A stretch of DNA of 64,000 nt from Coenobita brevimanus (GCA_032717465.1 CM064655.1:17076902-17140901); one strand, 5' to 3'; shown: positions 23,490 to 35,402, counted from the first letter of the stretch. Made by a program: numbers and translations. The notes: generated by a model not told the origin, from the letters alone.

Positions 23490-23945
23490 GGTAAAGCAAA
23501 ATGGAAAATTCATTTTTCCATACCATAATCGTCATCGTTATTATTGGAATGTTTTTCTGTGAGACCACAACTAACTTCCATCGTTCAGTATATCAGTCCA
23601 ACAGTTATGCACATTTAGCTCTGAGCAGTTCAGCTCGTCTGGTTAAGTTGATGATTGGGAAATTAATATTTGGAAGGTTAAGCCAACCCTTTGGTGGTCA
23701 CCCTAGTAGTGGTGTCAGTATATTATCTGTATTGTAAGGCACCTTTTTTCTATGTACAGGAAATAATAATTTCTCATGCTTTGATCTACGGTATGTATAT
23801 AAAGAGCACCGGCTTCTGAGAGAAGTGAGTATTGAGGACTGTGAGCTGAGGAGACGCAGAGGATATGTTTCAAAAATTCAGTAATGCGCCGTCTCGTAGT
23901 GGTCTGCTGTTGGACAAGTTTGCACTTAACGCACCCCGCCCCAGA
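23490..23945. other. Unique stretch, no gene seen
   Basis: Mixed sequence with an isolated TATATAAAG (about 23796-23804). No supported exon. Confidence 0.35.
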
Positions 23946-23949
23946 CCAC

Positions 23950-23970
23950 TTTTTTTTTTTTTTTTTTTTC
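23950..23970 (-). repeat. Poly(T) run
   Basis: About 20 T residues, possibly a minus-strand retroposon tail. No body recognised. Confidence 0.8.
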
Positions 23971-24014
23971 AGTGACTGACTTAACCATTTTTAGTGTTAA
24001 ACTCTTAATACAGT

Positions 24015-24129
<115 letters not shown>

Positions 24130-24842
24130 AACACTTATGTGTGAGAGTTTACAACACAGTTCAGGTAATGCTTTACTAATGTTCTTAAGGCCCACTCTCG
24201 TTGTTTTGAAATTTATTGATACCAAGTAATATTTTCATAGCTGAGGGTTGGATCGTACGAAGTACTGTACCTTTATTATGTATAGAACCGGCTGTATAAA
24301 ATGTAAGCTGATACTTAGTATGGTTTATTCACATGTTCTTATGTTACATAGTTCTTGTGTAAATTAATTGGTGCAGTCTAGTATAATGTGATAATGTGTT
24401 TTTGTTGTTGTTTCAGGTAATTAGCTATGCAGTACTTGGCCTACGTACAGTATGTAAGTACCAGCTTGATGAAGTCTATCATTGCTGTTTCATTTACAGG
24501 TTTGTTGTTAATATCACGTATATAATACTCCGTGTCTCATATTTTGTGGGCCGAATAGGCCTCTTCCTAACACAACTTGTCTAGATTTCCCGGTAAGTTT
24601 TGTTTCCAAATATTTCTGTTTGAACCACTGTTTATGTATGTGGGAAAATTAGGCATGTCGAAGGATATCATTATGGCGGTTCTTCACATATGCTCAGATT
24701 TTCCACCACCACAACCATCGTCGTCGTCGTGGTCGTCACTATGAACATCGTCCCAGCCTTGCTTCTCACTAGTACATGGGGTGGCATGGATCCAGAAACA
24801 GAAGCGCAAAAAGAGCATGAACGATGTACAGTTTGTTACTTT

Positions 24843-25015
24843 AACTCCTTCACTACCATGACCTATTACTCCAGTTTGTTCTTGATGCTTCCACTTCATT
24901 TTATTCACCTTAAGAAGGATCTCGTACTGAAGGAGTCAGTGAAGGCTGTCTCCAACCCCTGCAGTTCTAAAAGTATCTGCGAATCTAAATACAATCTAGT
25001 TGTGGGAAGAATAAA
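24843..25015. repeat. Foldback-family element, both arms present
   Basis: The outer lead is AACTCCTTCACTACCATGAC. The left arm (24876-24936) runs GTTCTTGATGCTTCC, ATTTTATTCACCTTAAG, GATCTCGTACTGAAGGAGT. The centre is CAGTGAAGGCTGTCTCC. The right arm (24954-25015) runs AACCCCTGCAGTTCTAAAAG, AATACAATCTAGTTGTGGG, AAGAATAAAA, and aligns to the reverse complement of the left arm over about 60 bp with many mismatches. Confidence 0.7.
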
Positions 25016-25118
25016 ACAAACTACATAGCGAGAAATGTCATTATTCTCTACCATAATAATAGTCCATTCACTACAATCATTTTCTTTTATATTACTAACC
25101 CGGTCAGTCTGTAGACGT

Positions 25119-25268
25119 ATTTTGTATTTTAATCGTCATGTCTGTAGACGATGTTATTTACGTGACAATGGACTTTTAGAACTGGAGAGGTTAAGCATAG
25201 CCATCCATAACACCGTCGAGACTCCTTTCCTGATGTAAATAAAAGCATCCAGATGCAGTAAGAATAAT
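25119..25268. repeat. Foldback-family element, both arms present
   Basis: The left arm (25119-25193) contains TTTTAATCGTCATG, TAGACGATGTTATTTACG and TTTTAGAACTGGAGAGGTTA. The centre is AGCATAGCCATCCA. The right arm (25208-25268) contains TAACACCGTCGAGACTCC, TGATGTAAATAAAAGCATCC and GCAGTAAGAATAAT. The arms are reverse complements with scattered mismatches, unit length about 150 bp. Confidence 0.7.
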
Positions 25269-25326
25269 CTTCAGTTCTGGGGATCCATCCCAGCTTCAGT
25301 AAAATTGTCTGGTGGTGACATGAGCA

Positions 25327-25442
25327 AAGAAAAAAAAAAAAAAGATTGAAAGGTTTAAGTTCTTGGGCTTGAACGCAGTGTGAGAATTTACCGTTGTTTG
25401 GTGTGGATATCTTGGACAAGATAAAAAAAAAAAAAAAAAAAA
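25327..25442 (+). repeat. Two poly(A) runs
   Basis: A runs at about 25327-25343 and 25422-25441. The sequence between them is unique. Confidence 0.75.
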
Positions 25443-25799
25443 GTGGTGTAGTCGGTATTTTCATAGTTTCAAAAAATATACGAGCGAGGAGCTGCCAGCG
25501 GTCTTAATTAAATATTTAGACTTCAGACATGAGAGAGAGAAAAATCTTGTTAAAGTTGTTTCCAGGGGAGGATGGAAATAGAAATGAGATATGAAAAAAG
25601 AAGTGGATTCGGTCAGGTTCTGTTCATATTTTTCGTTAATATAAAAAAAAAAAAAAATGGATTCGTTCAGGTTGCATTCTTCTTTTTTCTTTTTCTTTTC
25701 TTTTTTCCCCCCGAGCCGAGATGTTTTACGGCGCCGAGACATGCCGTTACTTTCCAGGGGGGTCTCGTTTGTTTATGTTTCCTCTGTGGCAGTGTCGGA

Positions 25800-26190
25800 G
25801 CAGCAGTCATGTGGTGGAGAGGTTGGAGGTGGCGGTGGGGGGTGAGTTGGTTGTGGTGGTGAGAGAGTGGAGTGGAGGGGTGAATTCTTGCCGGTGTGGG
25901 GTGGTGGAGAGAAAGGTGCGTTTGATGTGGTTGAGGAGGGGGGGGGTTGGGGTGAGTTGGTTTTGGATGGCGATGGTGGTGGTTGTAGTGGTGTTTGGAT
26001 GGAATGAAGAGTGGGTTGATTGTGGTAGGGAGTTGGGATTGTGGATTGTGGTTGTGGTGGTGGGGGAGAGGGATATGTTGGTCGTGGTTGTGGTGGTGGT
26101 GGTAGTGAGTAGTAATTTGGGGATGATTTACTCTAGTTTCGGTATTGGAGAATGTGTGAGTTTGTCGTGGTGGTGGCTGAGTTGATGTTA
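25800..26190. repeat. Degenerate GTGGTGG-rich block
   Basis: G/T-rich low complexity (GGTTGTGGTGGTG, GTGGTGGTGGTAGTG). Val/Gly/Trp-rich open frames are composition artefacts. Confidence 0.7.
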
Positions 26191-26297
26191 TGGCTTGGAG
26201 TGGGGTAAGGTTGTGGTATTACTGGAGAACTGGTTGTAGTTATGGTGTTGATGTCGTGATGCTCCCTGCTAATGTTCCATGCCACGTGATTTCACAC

Positions 26298-26534
<237 letters not shown>

Positions 26535-26763
26535 TTCCGTGAGATAATATTTTTCCTGTTTTTCTTTTTTTCGTTTTTGTGGGGACGTGCAAGAAGTGAG
26601 GGGCGAGACGTGAGTGAAGGGAGTGAGTGCGTGGTGGTGAGAAGGATAAAGGTCGAGCGTATAACAGGAGTGAGCCCACGTGACATTTGAGGGTGTAAAG
26701 GCCAGCGTAACAGAGATCTACATCTGGTGCTGTGCTGATGCTGGGGCGATGGAGAGATTTCAG

Positions 26764-26764
<1 letters not shown>

Positions 26765-26808
<44 letters not shown>
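26765..26808. repeat. (GAT)n microsatellite
   Basis: About fourteen GAT units with one GGT interruption. Confidence 0.95.
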
Positions 26809-26829
26809 AAACTGTTGTTACTGATGGGC

Positions 26830-28930
26830 AGCATCACAGCCTAATGTGACTTGAGATAACAACCCTGCTGGGAAAGACCACAGCACCAATACATTCAGTA
26901 TACTTTGTTGTTGCTTCAGAGATTGTAACATTTTCTTATTGTGCAGCGTGCAGTGGTGCGGCCATGTATGTCCTATATAGAGTAATCTGGTTGGTGTTTG
27001 AATGAGAGCACGATTGAGTGATGACGGCAGCATAGTCTTTCTATATCATGTCGGGCCTTTCAAGTAATTTGTGTTTCCCAGTTTTGGATTGGTGAAGTTT
27101 TGCTCTGCATAGGAAATTGTGACCATGGTGTTAATTATTATGTTGTTTGTATCTGCCTCCATGTACTGCTGGCGAATTGACACTGTAGGTGCTGGTGGTG
27201 TTTACGTTTGTCTGGGTGTCTATAGCTGAGGATGTAGAGGCGTGGGTGTTGGGGTTGTTGTTGTGCTGCAGTAAACTGTGTTCCCCTTATCAGTAGATAG
27301 CTCTGGACTTGAAGAATTTTTGCTTCTGTCGGTGTTCCTTTGGTGATGTTTGTTTACATCCAATGCTGATACGGAGAGTTTTTTTTTTTTTTTTTTTTTC
27401 GATATAAGGTTGATGGGATGTTTTTTGGTACCCATTGGGCCTGGCGTAGTCTTTTAATGATCTTAACCACCTGTTTTTATTATATACAAAGCATGTTTCT
27501 TTACGTATTAAGTTAGTACCAGTAAATGTTTTAAGTACATTTGGTCTTTGAGCTCACTTGTCATTTTATGTTGTGAATGTGTTTGCGTCATTGAATGAGT
27601 GGGGACGTTGAATATTGATATGGTGTTCATGCTGAATGCTGACGTTTCAGATGGACTCTTTTGGTGATCAGTGCTGATGTTTGTGAGGTAACTCCTTTAA
27701 ATACTTAATGTGAGATGGCATGTGCGTCATGTGTACCTGGGCTGTATGCAGGTGAACCAAGAAGTTATTCTCTGCTACACACACGTCTCGGGCCTTTTGC
27801 AGCATTTGTTGATGACGATGCTGCCTGTTGCATGTACCCTCCTGGGCCTAGGAGGCGCCCTGGCACCATTTCTTTACTACTGTATTTCTGCGTGTGCTCG
27901 TCGATGTGATATTTGTATGTGATATGTATAATACAGACTACAGGATTTGTCAGGATTAGAGGGGTGGAAATAAGTTACTGGAGAGCAGCAGGATGTAGCA
28001 TGCAAACCAGATCACTAAGGAAGTAATGTGGAACTTTATAATCCCACAAGAAAAATACAGCCTCTTGTCTTCACCACATCAATCACTGTTCTTGTTGATG
28101 GTGATCCTGTTATTAGCAGCTGGGTCGCCAGTTTTTTTGCCCTTACCACACAAATACGTTTTGATAATGGTGCTGTCTTGCTTCCTTGCCGCTGAAGGTC
28201 ATAGTATTGTGAGTCTGCACTTTTGCCGTAAGGTGTTTGCTCCTCACGCCCTTAAAACTTATAAACCTTTTGTGTTGGTCTGACGAATGTTGGTGTTGGC
28301 CATGTTTCTGGCTAATGTTTTTAGTATGTGAGGGATTTTTGCATCGCCGTGAGTGTCGTTCAGTACGTATATCGGAGTAATAATTAAGTGTCTGGGTGCT
28401 TGTTAGTTCGCAAAGCACGGCCACAGATTTCAAGGTACGGTGTTCAGTACATGAGTAATAAATATGGCCCAGAGGAAAGTCATGACCACCATATGGACAC
28501 CCCGGAGGGGTCGGGGGAAGGGATATAGCCCCTGAAGCAGATAAATGCGAAAATGATTAACCAGTACCACAGAAACAATACTAGTAGGATCAGGAGAGGG
28601 ACAGAGGCGCGACTCGCACTCCCGACCCGGCAAAAAATGTCCGGTTTTCCGGATGAAGGAATTACTTTTGTATTGATAATAATACATGATCAGTTAGGTT
28701 CTAGGCACCAAAGGAACTGCGCCTCCTGTGGTGTGCAGCCCCCTATACCCCAAAGATAATGTTCACAGTTTTCAGTATATAGGAATGAAATATCGTATGC
28801 GTCTAGATACAGGCCCAGGTACCGGTACTATAGATCATGGAAACCGTAGGACCTGTACATGGATGCTGGGGGACCTCGACCCCCTCCACCCCCAGTAAAA
28901 TATCTGAAACTTAGCGAATTCAAGCAGTAC
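26830..28930. other. Largely unique stretch, no supported gene
   Basis: About 2.1 kb of mixed sequence with a T run at 27380-27399. A 60-70 codon open segment near 27715-27920 is readable in two frames but neither shows a domain. Around 28455-28690 the minus strand has a B-box-like GTGCGAGTCGCGCC with no clear A box. Confidence 0.35.
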
Positions 28931-28939
28931 CGATACTAC

Positions 28940-29039
<100 letters not shown>

Positions 29040-29119
29040 ACCACCTCCACGCTGCCTTTACTGTTAGTCGCTTTTCCTGTTGTTCTTGTGCAGTTGTCTT
29101 TCTTGTATTATTTCTTTCA

Positions 29120-29600
29120 TGTTTAATTGTGGCAGGTACTACCCTTTAGAACAGACCGATTCCTACCAAACCTGGACTCAATGACCAGCCTCTGAGCTAG
29201 TTGTCAGCAAGGTTTTGGTTGCTAGGCAACTACTTGTTGCCTAGCAAAGGCCAAAAAATCTCTTTTTTCGTACTTTTCACGTTTTGAGCTGTAGAAGCAT
29301 TACCAATGGGCGTAGAAAGCTCTGACTCCCTTAGGTGTAATCTTGAGGTCATTCCCTGTTGGAAGTGTTCCATCCATTTTCCTTCTTTCTCCTCTAGTTT
29401 TCGAGTGCCAGCCCTGTGAAGATTGGCCTCAGCATCTCTGTCAGTCCTGTTTAATTGTGGGAGGCACTTCTACCTTTCAGAACTAACTGATTTCAACCAA
29501 ACCTGGACATAGTGACCTGCCTGTGACCTAGTTGTGTCCTCAAGGTTTTGGGTGCTAGGGAATTACAGTACATGTTGCCTAGCAGCGGCCCCCTTAGCCC
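29120..29600. repeat. Diverged tandem duplication (~330-bp period) with palindromes
   Basis: A segment of about 150 bp starting TTTAATTGTGGCAGGTACT (29121) recurs as TTTAATTGTGGGAGGCACTT (29451). Both copies share AGAACAGACCGATTCC / AGAACTAACTGATTTC, an ACCAAACCTGGAC word, CTGAGCTAGTTGT / TGACCTAGTTGT, CAAGGTTTTGG and TTGCCTAGCA. Copy 1 carries a perfect 12-bp inverted repeat, TTGCTAGGCAAC (29219-29230) against GTTGCCTAGCAA (29236-29247), with a 5-nt loop. It lies directly upstream of the retroelement remnant. Confidence 0.75.
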
Positions 29601-29767
29601 CGTCGTGGCCGTGGGTCCAGAAATTGTCGGGACCCATTCCCATTAGCCGGCCCCGGCACCATTTTTTCAAATCTCGAAATTCTGTTTTTTTTTTTCTTAC
29701 CAATTTGAAGAGAAACGTCTGGCACACCTTGCATTGCATTTTTTAGCTTCCTAAACCTATCCTAACC

Positions 29768-31217
29768 CATTCAGCCGGTCCTAAAGAAGGGTGACCATTC
29801 CCAACCCTCTATCGTCCAATTGCTTTAACATCCTGTATCTCAAAAGTTTTCGAGTCAGTTCTTAATAGGAAAATTTTAAAGCATCTTTCCTATTACAACC
29901 TTCTTTCTGATCGTCAGTATGGGTTCCGTCAGGGACTTTCCACTGGCGATCTTCTCACCTACCTTTCAGACTCCTGGTCATCCTCCTTATGGGACTTTGG
30001 CGAAAGCTTTTCCATTGCACTTGACATCTCAAAGGCTTTCGATCGAGTCTGGCATAAATCTTTAATTTCCAAACTGCCCTCTTACAGTTTCTATCCTTCT
30101 ATCTGTGCCTTCATCTCTAGCTTCCTTTCTGGTCGTTCTATAGCCGCTGTTGTAGACGGCCATTGTTCTTTTCCTAGATCTGTCAACAGTGGTGTTCCTC
30201 CTATCACCAACTCTCTTCCTTTTATTCATCAATGACCTTCTAAACTGTACATCTAACCCTATCCACTCTTACGCTGATGACTCCACCCTGCACCTTTCCA
30301 TTCGGTTCCCGCAACGTCCATTTCAGCAGTTACTTCAGCAAACTAGGGATGAGGCTATGGCACACCTAATGTCTGACTTGGCTCGTATCGCTGACTGGGG
30401 TAAAAATAATCTGGTTGTTTGTAATGCATCAAAGACTCAGTTTTTACATCAATCAACCCGACAAAATCTTCCACAGGTATACCCACTAATGTTTAATAAT
30501 ATTCAGCTTAATCCTGCATCATCCTTGAACATGCTTAGGGTTTCATTTACTCGGGACTTATCTTGGAAAGATCATATTACATCTCTTGTAAAATCTGCTT
30601 CCAAGAGATTAAGTGTGCTAAGCCGACTCCGTTCCCTCTTTACCCCTGCACAATTGTTGGCTCTTTACAGGGATTTTATCCGCCCCTGTGTAGAGTACAA
30701 CTCTCATGTGTGGGGAGGCTCTCCACATACAGCTCTTCTCAATAGGGTGGAGTCAAAGGCTTTTCGTCTCATTAATTCTCCTCCTCTTACTGACTTCCTT
30801 CAACCTCTGTCTTTTCATCGCACTGTTGCATCTTCATCTCTTTTCTATCGCTACTTCAATGGTCACTGCTCCTCTGAACTGTCTGCATGCATTCCTCCAC
30901 CTCCACGACGGGCGCGTAGCACCCGTCCAGCAGCAAACTCTCATCCCTTTTCTCTCCAACTCTCTAATGCAAGATTTAACCATTACTCACAGTCCTTCAT
31001 GTATGCAACAGGTCAACTCTGGAACGGGTCTCCCTCTGTCTGTATTTCCTGCTTCCTATGATCTCCAGTCTTTCAAACGCAGTGTTTCCAGGCATCTCTA
31101 AATGATCGGATCTTGAATTTGGGTCTCTCTTGTATTTTGTATTTCTCTTGGAAGGAACAATAATTGCGGGCTCACGGCCTTTGGTTCCTTCTTCCTCGCA
31201 AAAAAAAAAAAAAAAAA
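29768..31217 (+). pseudogene. 5'-truncated non-LTR (jockey-like) retrotransposon, broken reverse transcriptase
   Basis: Plus-strand remnant of a LINE-type element whose product copies its own RNA into DNA at the insertion site. Visible pieces in order: a KKGD-type start (about 29790), YRPIALTSCISKVFE, RQYGFRQGLSTGD, motif A-like ALDISKAFDRVWH (about 30015-30055), FLSGRS, NSGVP, then LSPTLFLLFINDLL and the catalytic YADD at 30270-30281. Next come DWGKNNLVVCNASKTQF, WKDHI, RVESKAFRLINSPPLTD, a tail ATGQLWN and a final FKRSVSRHL before a stop near 31101. The frame breaks at least three times: near 29808, near 30197 (about 11 nt missing where this family usually has a short QG-containing motif) and near 31025. 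The 5' part (endonuclease, ORF1) is absent. The 3' UTR runs to an A tail at 31200-31217. It is therefore an inactive copy. The placement in the jockey group is from motif recall. Confidence 0.9.
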
Positions 31218-31648
31218 TCCTGTACTTCGCGGTGAAGCGTGAAAAATTTCACAAAATGACTGCATACACGCCGGTGAAAAATAAGCAGAGGAGCGAGAAA
31301 ATTCACGAGGAAATATCCACATTTCAGGCCCCCCCAACATTCAGTGGTACTGAAATGGTTTGAAATGACTAGATATGTGTAGCTATTACGAACTAAATAT
31401 GGAAGGTTTCATGAAAAGAAAATTATTAATTTTTTCACAATTTTTCACGTTTATTGTGTTTATGCAAGTATCGAGTTATTTCTGTTGTCTGGGTGGTTTA
31501 GTTTGTGTCCAAAGAGGCGAGATTTTGTAGTTTTAGACTAACCAGATAAGGGTCCTCCTTGTGTGTACAGGCTGAACGGCAGCGGCTAAAATTTGATATG
31601 CCCGTTTAGAGATGGCCATCGTCGCCAACAGGCTTGTATATATAATAT

Positions 31649-31715
<67 letters not shown>

Positions 31716-31849
31716 AAGGTGAGGTGCAACACAAACTGCAACGTAACGCAAACACACTTTAAATGTGACAAGAGGTTGGCCCGGAATAGCGTTATTACTA
31801 CAGCTGTTCCCGGAGACACACCCCCTGGCCCACCCTCTCACTCACATAA

Positions 31850-31907
<58 letters not shown>

Positions 31908-31919
31908 AAGAGAGAGAGA
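31649..31919. repeat. (TG)n, spacer, (TG)n-(GA)n
   Basis: TG array at 31649-31714. A second TG array at 31854-31891 runs directly into GA units to 31919. Confidence 0.95.
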
Positions 31920-32439
31920 CCCTGATGACCTTTGCACTTTGACCTCTTGTGCGCCGCGACCCCTGCTCCTCCTTATGGTGGTGTAGGTTGTGGTGTACCT
32001 TATTATACCCTGCCATCAGTGTGTCACATGTCTTACCAAACCCGTTTATGGAACACCATCTGTGTCATTGTTAACATTTGGCCTTTGCTACCTGTGTTTG
32101 ATCCAAATTGGTATGAACGTGTTTACTGGCAGAGGTACTTGTACTCCAGTTAACCCTGCCATTATGGTGAAGTGTATTTGTTTTCGTCTGTTCATACTAG
32201 CTTCTGGTGATTTTACACAGATTGCGAAATGAATGACCAAATGTAAGGGTTAGAAGCTCGCTCCATTAGCTTTTTCAGCACGATTAGGTTTTTCATGGAT
32301 GTTTTTATATATTGTCCATTATTTATCTTGGAATAAACCATTCGTATTGACCCCTTAATGCATATTGCTGGAAATGGATTGGGATAATAATCGCAGACAA
32401 TCTTTTCATTTCGAATACGTCTTTTATTTAGTTTAGTGT

Positions 32440-32660
32440 TGTTACCTCCAGGGATTTTAATTTAACTTGGGATAAACGAGTTACACTGAAGGATCTCACG
32501 TTACTGGTACCGATATTTCAATTTGCTTCCGAATGCAGTTGTTAGGTCCAGACCGTTATTGTCTTTCAAATATATAACTCTTTCAGCACGACTACGTCTT
32601 GTACTTAATGTAATCTTGCTATCCCTTGAGGATTACACTCAACTTGGGATACGCTGCTTG
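32440..32660 (+). repeat. Foldback-family left-arm traces
   Basis: Two successive diverged blocks: TACCTCCAGGGATTTTAATT, TAACTTGGGATAAACG, ACTGAAGGATC; and CTCTTTCAGCACGACTACG, AATCTTGCTATCCC, GAGGATTACACTCAACTTGG. Confidence 0.4.
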
Positions 32661-32899
32661 TTTAAATTCCCAGCATTTATTTTGCTTCCATTACCTTGTG
32701 TTTGAACCTGCATGTGGTGTACCTCATTGTGACCCACTTGCCTGGTGACCTGAGGTGGTGGCGTGTGACCGTGGCGCAACCTAGTCAACACAAGGCCCCC
32801 ATAAACCCTGCTAATGGCTCCACACCCGCCATACACTCCGCCTATGTGATGGAGGCGCCGGGCTCGTGGGCTGATTTGGGTATAGTCGGCATCCATAGC

Positions 32900-33050
32900 C
32901 CTGCTGCCTCTCGTTCTTTTCTGTCCATGGACTTCAAAAATTATTGTAGTGAATTGCAGCAACCGACACTGATGACTTCATGTGGTCACTGATCATTGTC
33001 ACCACTTATTTTTAAAGTCCATGGAAAGAGAGGTAGGAGAGACGACAGAG
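32900..33050. repeat. Inverted repeat with ~40-bp imperfect arms
   Basis: TCCATGGACTTCAAAAAT (32924-32941) pairs with ATTTTTAAAGTCCATGGA (33008-33025) with one mismatch. The match continues outward weakly (CTGCCTCTCGTTC against GAGAGGTAGGAG). The inner spacer is 66 bp. It does not resemble the main foldback family. Confidence 0.75.
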
Positions 33051-33059
33051 CCTTTGATG

Positions 33060-33660
33060 TCGACTCTACACACCCTGAAAACAGTATGGTGGTTATGAAA
33101 AGATAGTAATAATAAGTGGAGGGATTAGAGTCTTGTTACTAGATATGGAAGACAAGTACATAGTGTAATGAGGGTGTAGGATGAGACTGACAGCATTAAG
33201 TTTATGGTACCGGTACCTGGATAATGAAGGGAGACAATTAGTTACCATAAGTGGATAGACTACCCATAGACGATAAGTGAATAGAAATCTACAACAGTAC
33301 ATCATCTAGTAACGATCGAGCTTTAGAGTTGCATAAAGTCCAAAAGTGATGAGGTGGATTGCAGTCTGGGGAAGTGGACCGCAAAAGAAATGTGACTTAA
33401 AGGGGTCATGTATATTATCATGAGTTTCCATAGAGAGCAAATGGATGTAAAAGTGTTTGAAAGGTCATGGAGACTTGGAAGAAAGTGAATGTTGGCAGGT
33501 GAACCGGGGAGTGTCTGGTTATGGAAGACAAGGCAATGAAGGCGGGGAAGGGACGAGGTTGGTGACGTGAGAGTTAATGTTCCGTACCAGGGCAGAGAAG
33601 GGAAGCAGAGTAGGCTGGAGGAGCGTTAAGTTAAAATCGATAGGCTATGAATATATCAGG
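33060..33660. other. Unique purine-leaning stretch, no gene seen
   Basis: Mixed sequence rich in GGAGAGA/AAGTGGA words but without a period. No supported coding segment. Confidence 0.4.
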
Positions 33661-33681
33661 TGCACATAATGTAGCAAGAAA

Positions 33682-34010
33682 TTAAACCCCTTCACAGTGA
33701 GACGTCCCCTGTGCCAAGAAATATCGTGTGGAGATAGCAAGAATATTACCAAAAATTTTTTTGATCGTACTGGAGGGGTTAGTGGAGGTTGTTTCTGTCT
33801 CCTTACTACGAAAAGTTTCTCCTAAGCGTAATGAATTGTCTGACGTTAGCAAGAATGAAACAGTGAAATCACATAAAAATGGTTAATGAAATGTCTTAAC
33901 ATCTTCGATATAGATGGTCTCTTAGAATGATTGTCTCATATACTTGTCTTTTTACAACCACACAATTATTCTCAGCTTAAGAGAGACTTCGAGCGGGAAA
34001 GGGTGCAGTC
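33682..34010. repeat. Foldback-family cluster
   Basis: Right-arm block AAACCCCTTCACAGTGAGAC to GGAGATAGCAAGAATATTA (33682-33751). Then GATCGTACTGGAGGGGTTAG (about 33763), a centre GTGGAGGTTGTTTCTGT, and a clear right arm: CTCCTTACTACGAAAAG, TTTCTCCTAAGCGTAATG, AATTGTCTGACG, TTAGCAAGAATGAAAC (to 33869). Left-arm words recur at 33940-34010 (AATTATTCTCAGCTTAAGAG, CGAGCGGGAAAGGG). Confidence 0.6.
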
Positions 34011-34296
34011 AAGTGGTTACAGAAGTGGTCTGGTGTCAGAGAACGAGGGAACATTCTAATAAATTGAATTTTGTTCAGGCATATTGATATTCCACAAAAT
34101 CATCGGCATAACATAAACGCATCGGCGCTAACACCAGTGCACTAGTCCAGAATTGGACAGGCCTAACATGGATCCTGTATGAGCGGTGAGTATTATCACC
34201 ACATGTGAAGGTGTGTGAGTCACATACAAAGACTGTTCAGAGGAGGACTGCTGAGCCTCCTTCATTAGGTCCTTCGCCCCGACAACGTACTTTTAC

Positions 34297-34444
34297 TTTA
34301 ATTCTTGCTGCTTGTATCTCCAGGCGATTTTAAGCTCAGAAGAGGCTTTCCGAAATGCGAGGGTTAGATACATCCCTCATCAACCCCGTCACTACAAGAG
34401 GTCTTTAATAAGTTGAAGAAACTTGTCGTGAGAGCAAGAATCAA
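34297..34444. repeat. Foldback-family element, best-paired copy
   Basis: Left arm 34297-34366: ATTCTTGCTGCTTGTATC, CAGGCGATTTTAAGCTCAG, AAGAGGCTTTCCG, GCGAGGGTTA. Centre GATACATCCCTCATC. Right arm 34382-34444: AACCCCGTCACTACAAGAGG, TCTTTAATAAGTTGAAG, CTTGTCGTGAGAGCAAGAAT. The ends are ATTCTTGCT and AGCAAGAAT, exact reverse complements. The arms align with scattered mismatches, giving a unit of about 148 bp. Confidence 0.75.
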
Positions 34445-34832
34445 CCAGTGAAAATCGTCTTGGCCTCCTACAAGATAAATAAACAGTCTGGAGGTACTCA
34501 GAATAAAAGAGAGTCGTTATACTGAAGAGTTTAAGTTGAAAATGATGACCAGGAGCAAATAGCAAATATGCTTGTCATTGTCATCTGTCAGTAGACATAA
34601 TGTTGTGAAGTTTGCCGGCGATGTCTGCGTTAATTAAGACTTTCACATTTAAACCACTTAAGTACGGTCACAAAATCAAGCGAGAATGGAGGAAAGAAGG
34701 AAAATATTGAGAGCCGCACCGACCACCAACGCACTGATAGTTTTGAAAGTGTCGTAAAGTTGATAAGATTTACTTCCATCGGTGAGGTATGATATTGAGA
34801 GTACGCACCTACCACCTCTCATTGTCTTTAAA

Positions 34833-34961
<129 letters not shown>

Positions 34962-35156
34962 AGAGAGCGGGCCTGTCTCGCCTCAGTGAAGGTAGCAGCG
35001 TGGGTAAAAGTTTAAAGTGGGCGACTGAATTAAAACTTGTAGTCGAGTTACGTGATTCATTTCCTGTTGCCATCTTTATCGCTCTGCATCCCTGTTATGG
35101 TAGACGTGGTTGGGTAATAATCAGGGAATTAATTTGAACGTGTGATTAATCTGGTG

Positions 35157-35158
<2 letters not shown>

Positions 35159-35199
<41 letters not shown>
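35159..35199. repeat. (TG)n microsatellite
   Basis: Perfect TG run. Confidence 0.95.
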
Positions 35200-35200
<1 letters not shown>

Positions 35201-35361
35201 ATGGCCTGAGTGAAGAGTGAACGGATGCTTGACCCATTTTTTTATATTGTCACTCAGTTGGTAATTCTCCTTGTGTGGTATCCTGGTTCTGTTTCTTAGC
35301 CTTCTCTCTCCCCGTACAGTATAGTAGTGGCAAATGTGATGAGGGTGATTAACATTTTCTT

Positions 35362-35402
35362 CCTTTCTTCCTTTCTTTCTTTCTTTCTTTCTTTCTTTTT
35401 GT
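35362..35402. repeat. (CTTT)n microsatellite
   Basis: CTTCCTTT grading into about seven CTTT units. Confidence 0.9.

Noticed and set aside
23790..23830. TATATAAAG as a core promoter
   Set aside because: An isolated TATA word in AT-rich DNA with no initiator match or downstream exon.
27710..27922. Hydrophobic 70-codon segment that could be a membrane exon
   Set aside because: Two frames are equally readable, splice sites are weak and no homology is recognised.
28455..28690. Possible minus-strand SINE
   Set aside because: Only a B-box-like GTGCGAGTCGCGCC is present. No A box at tRNA spacing and no second copy in the window.
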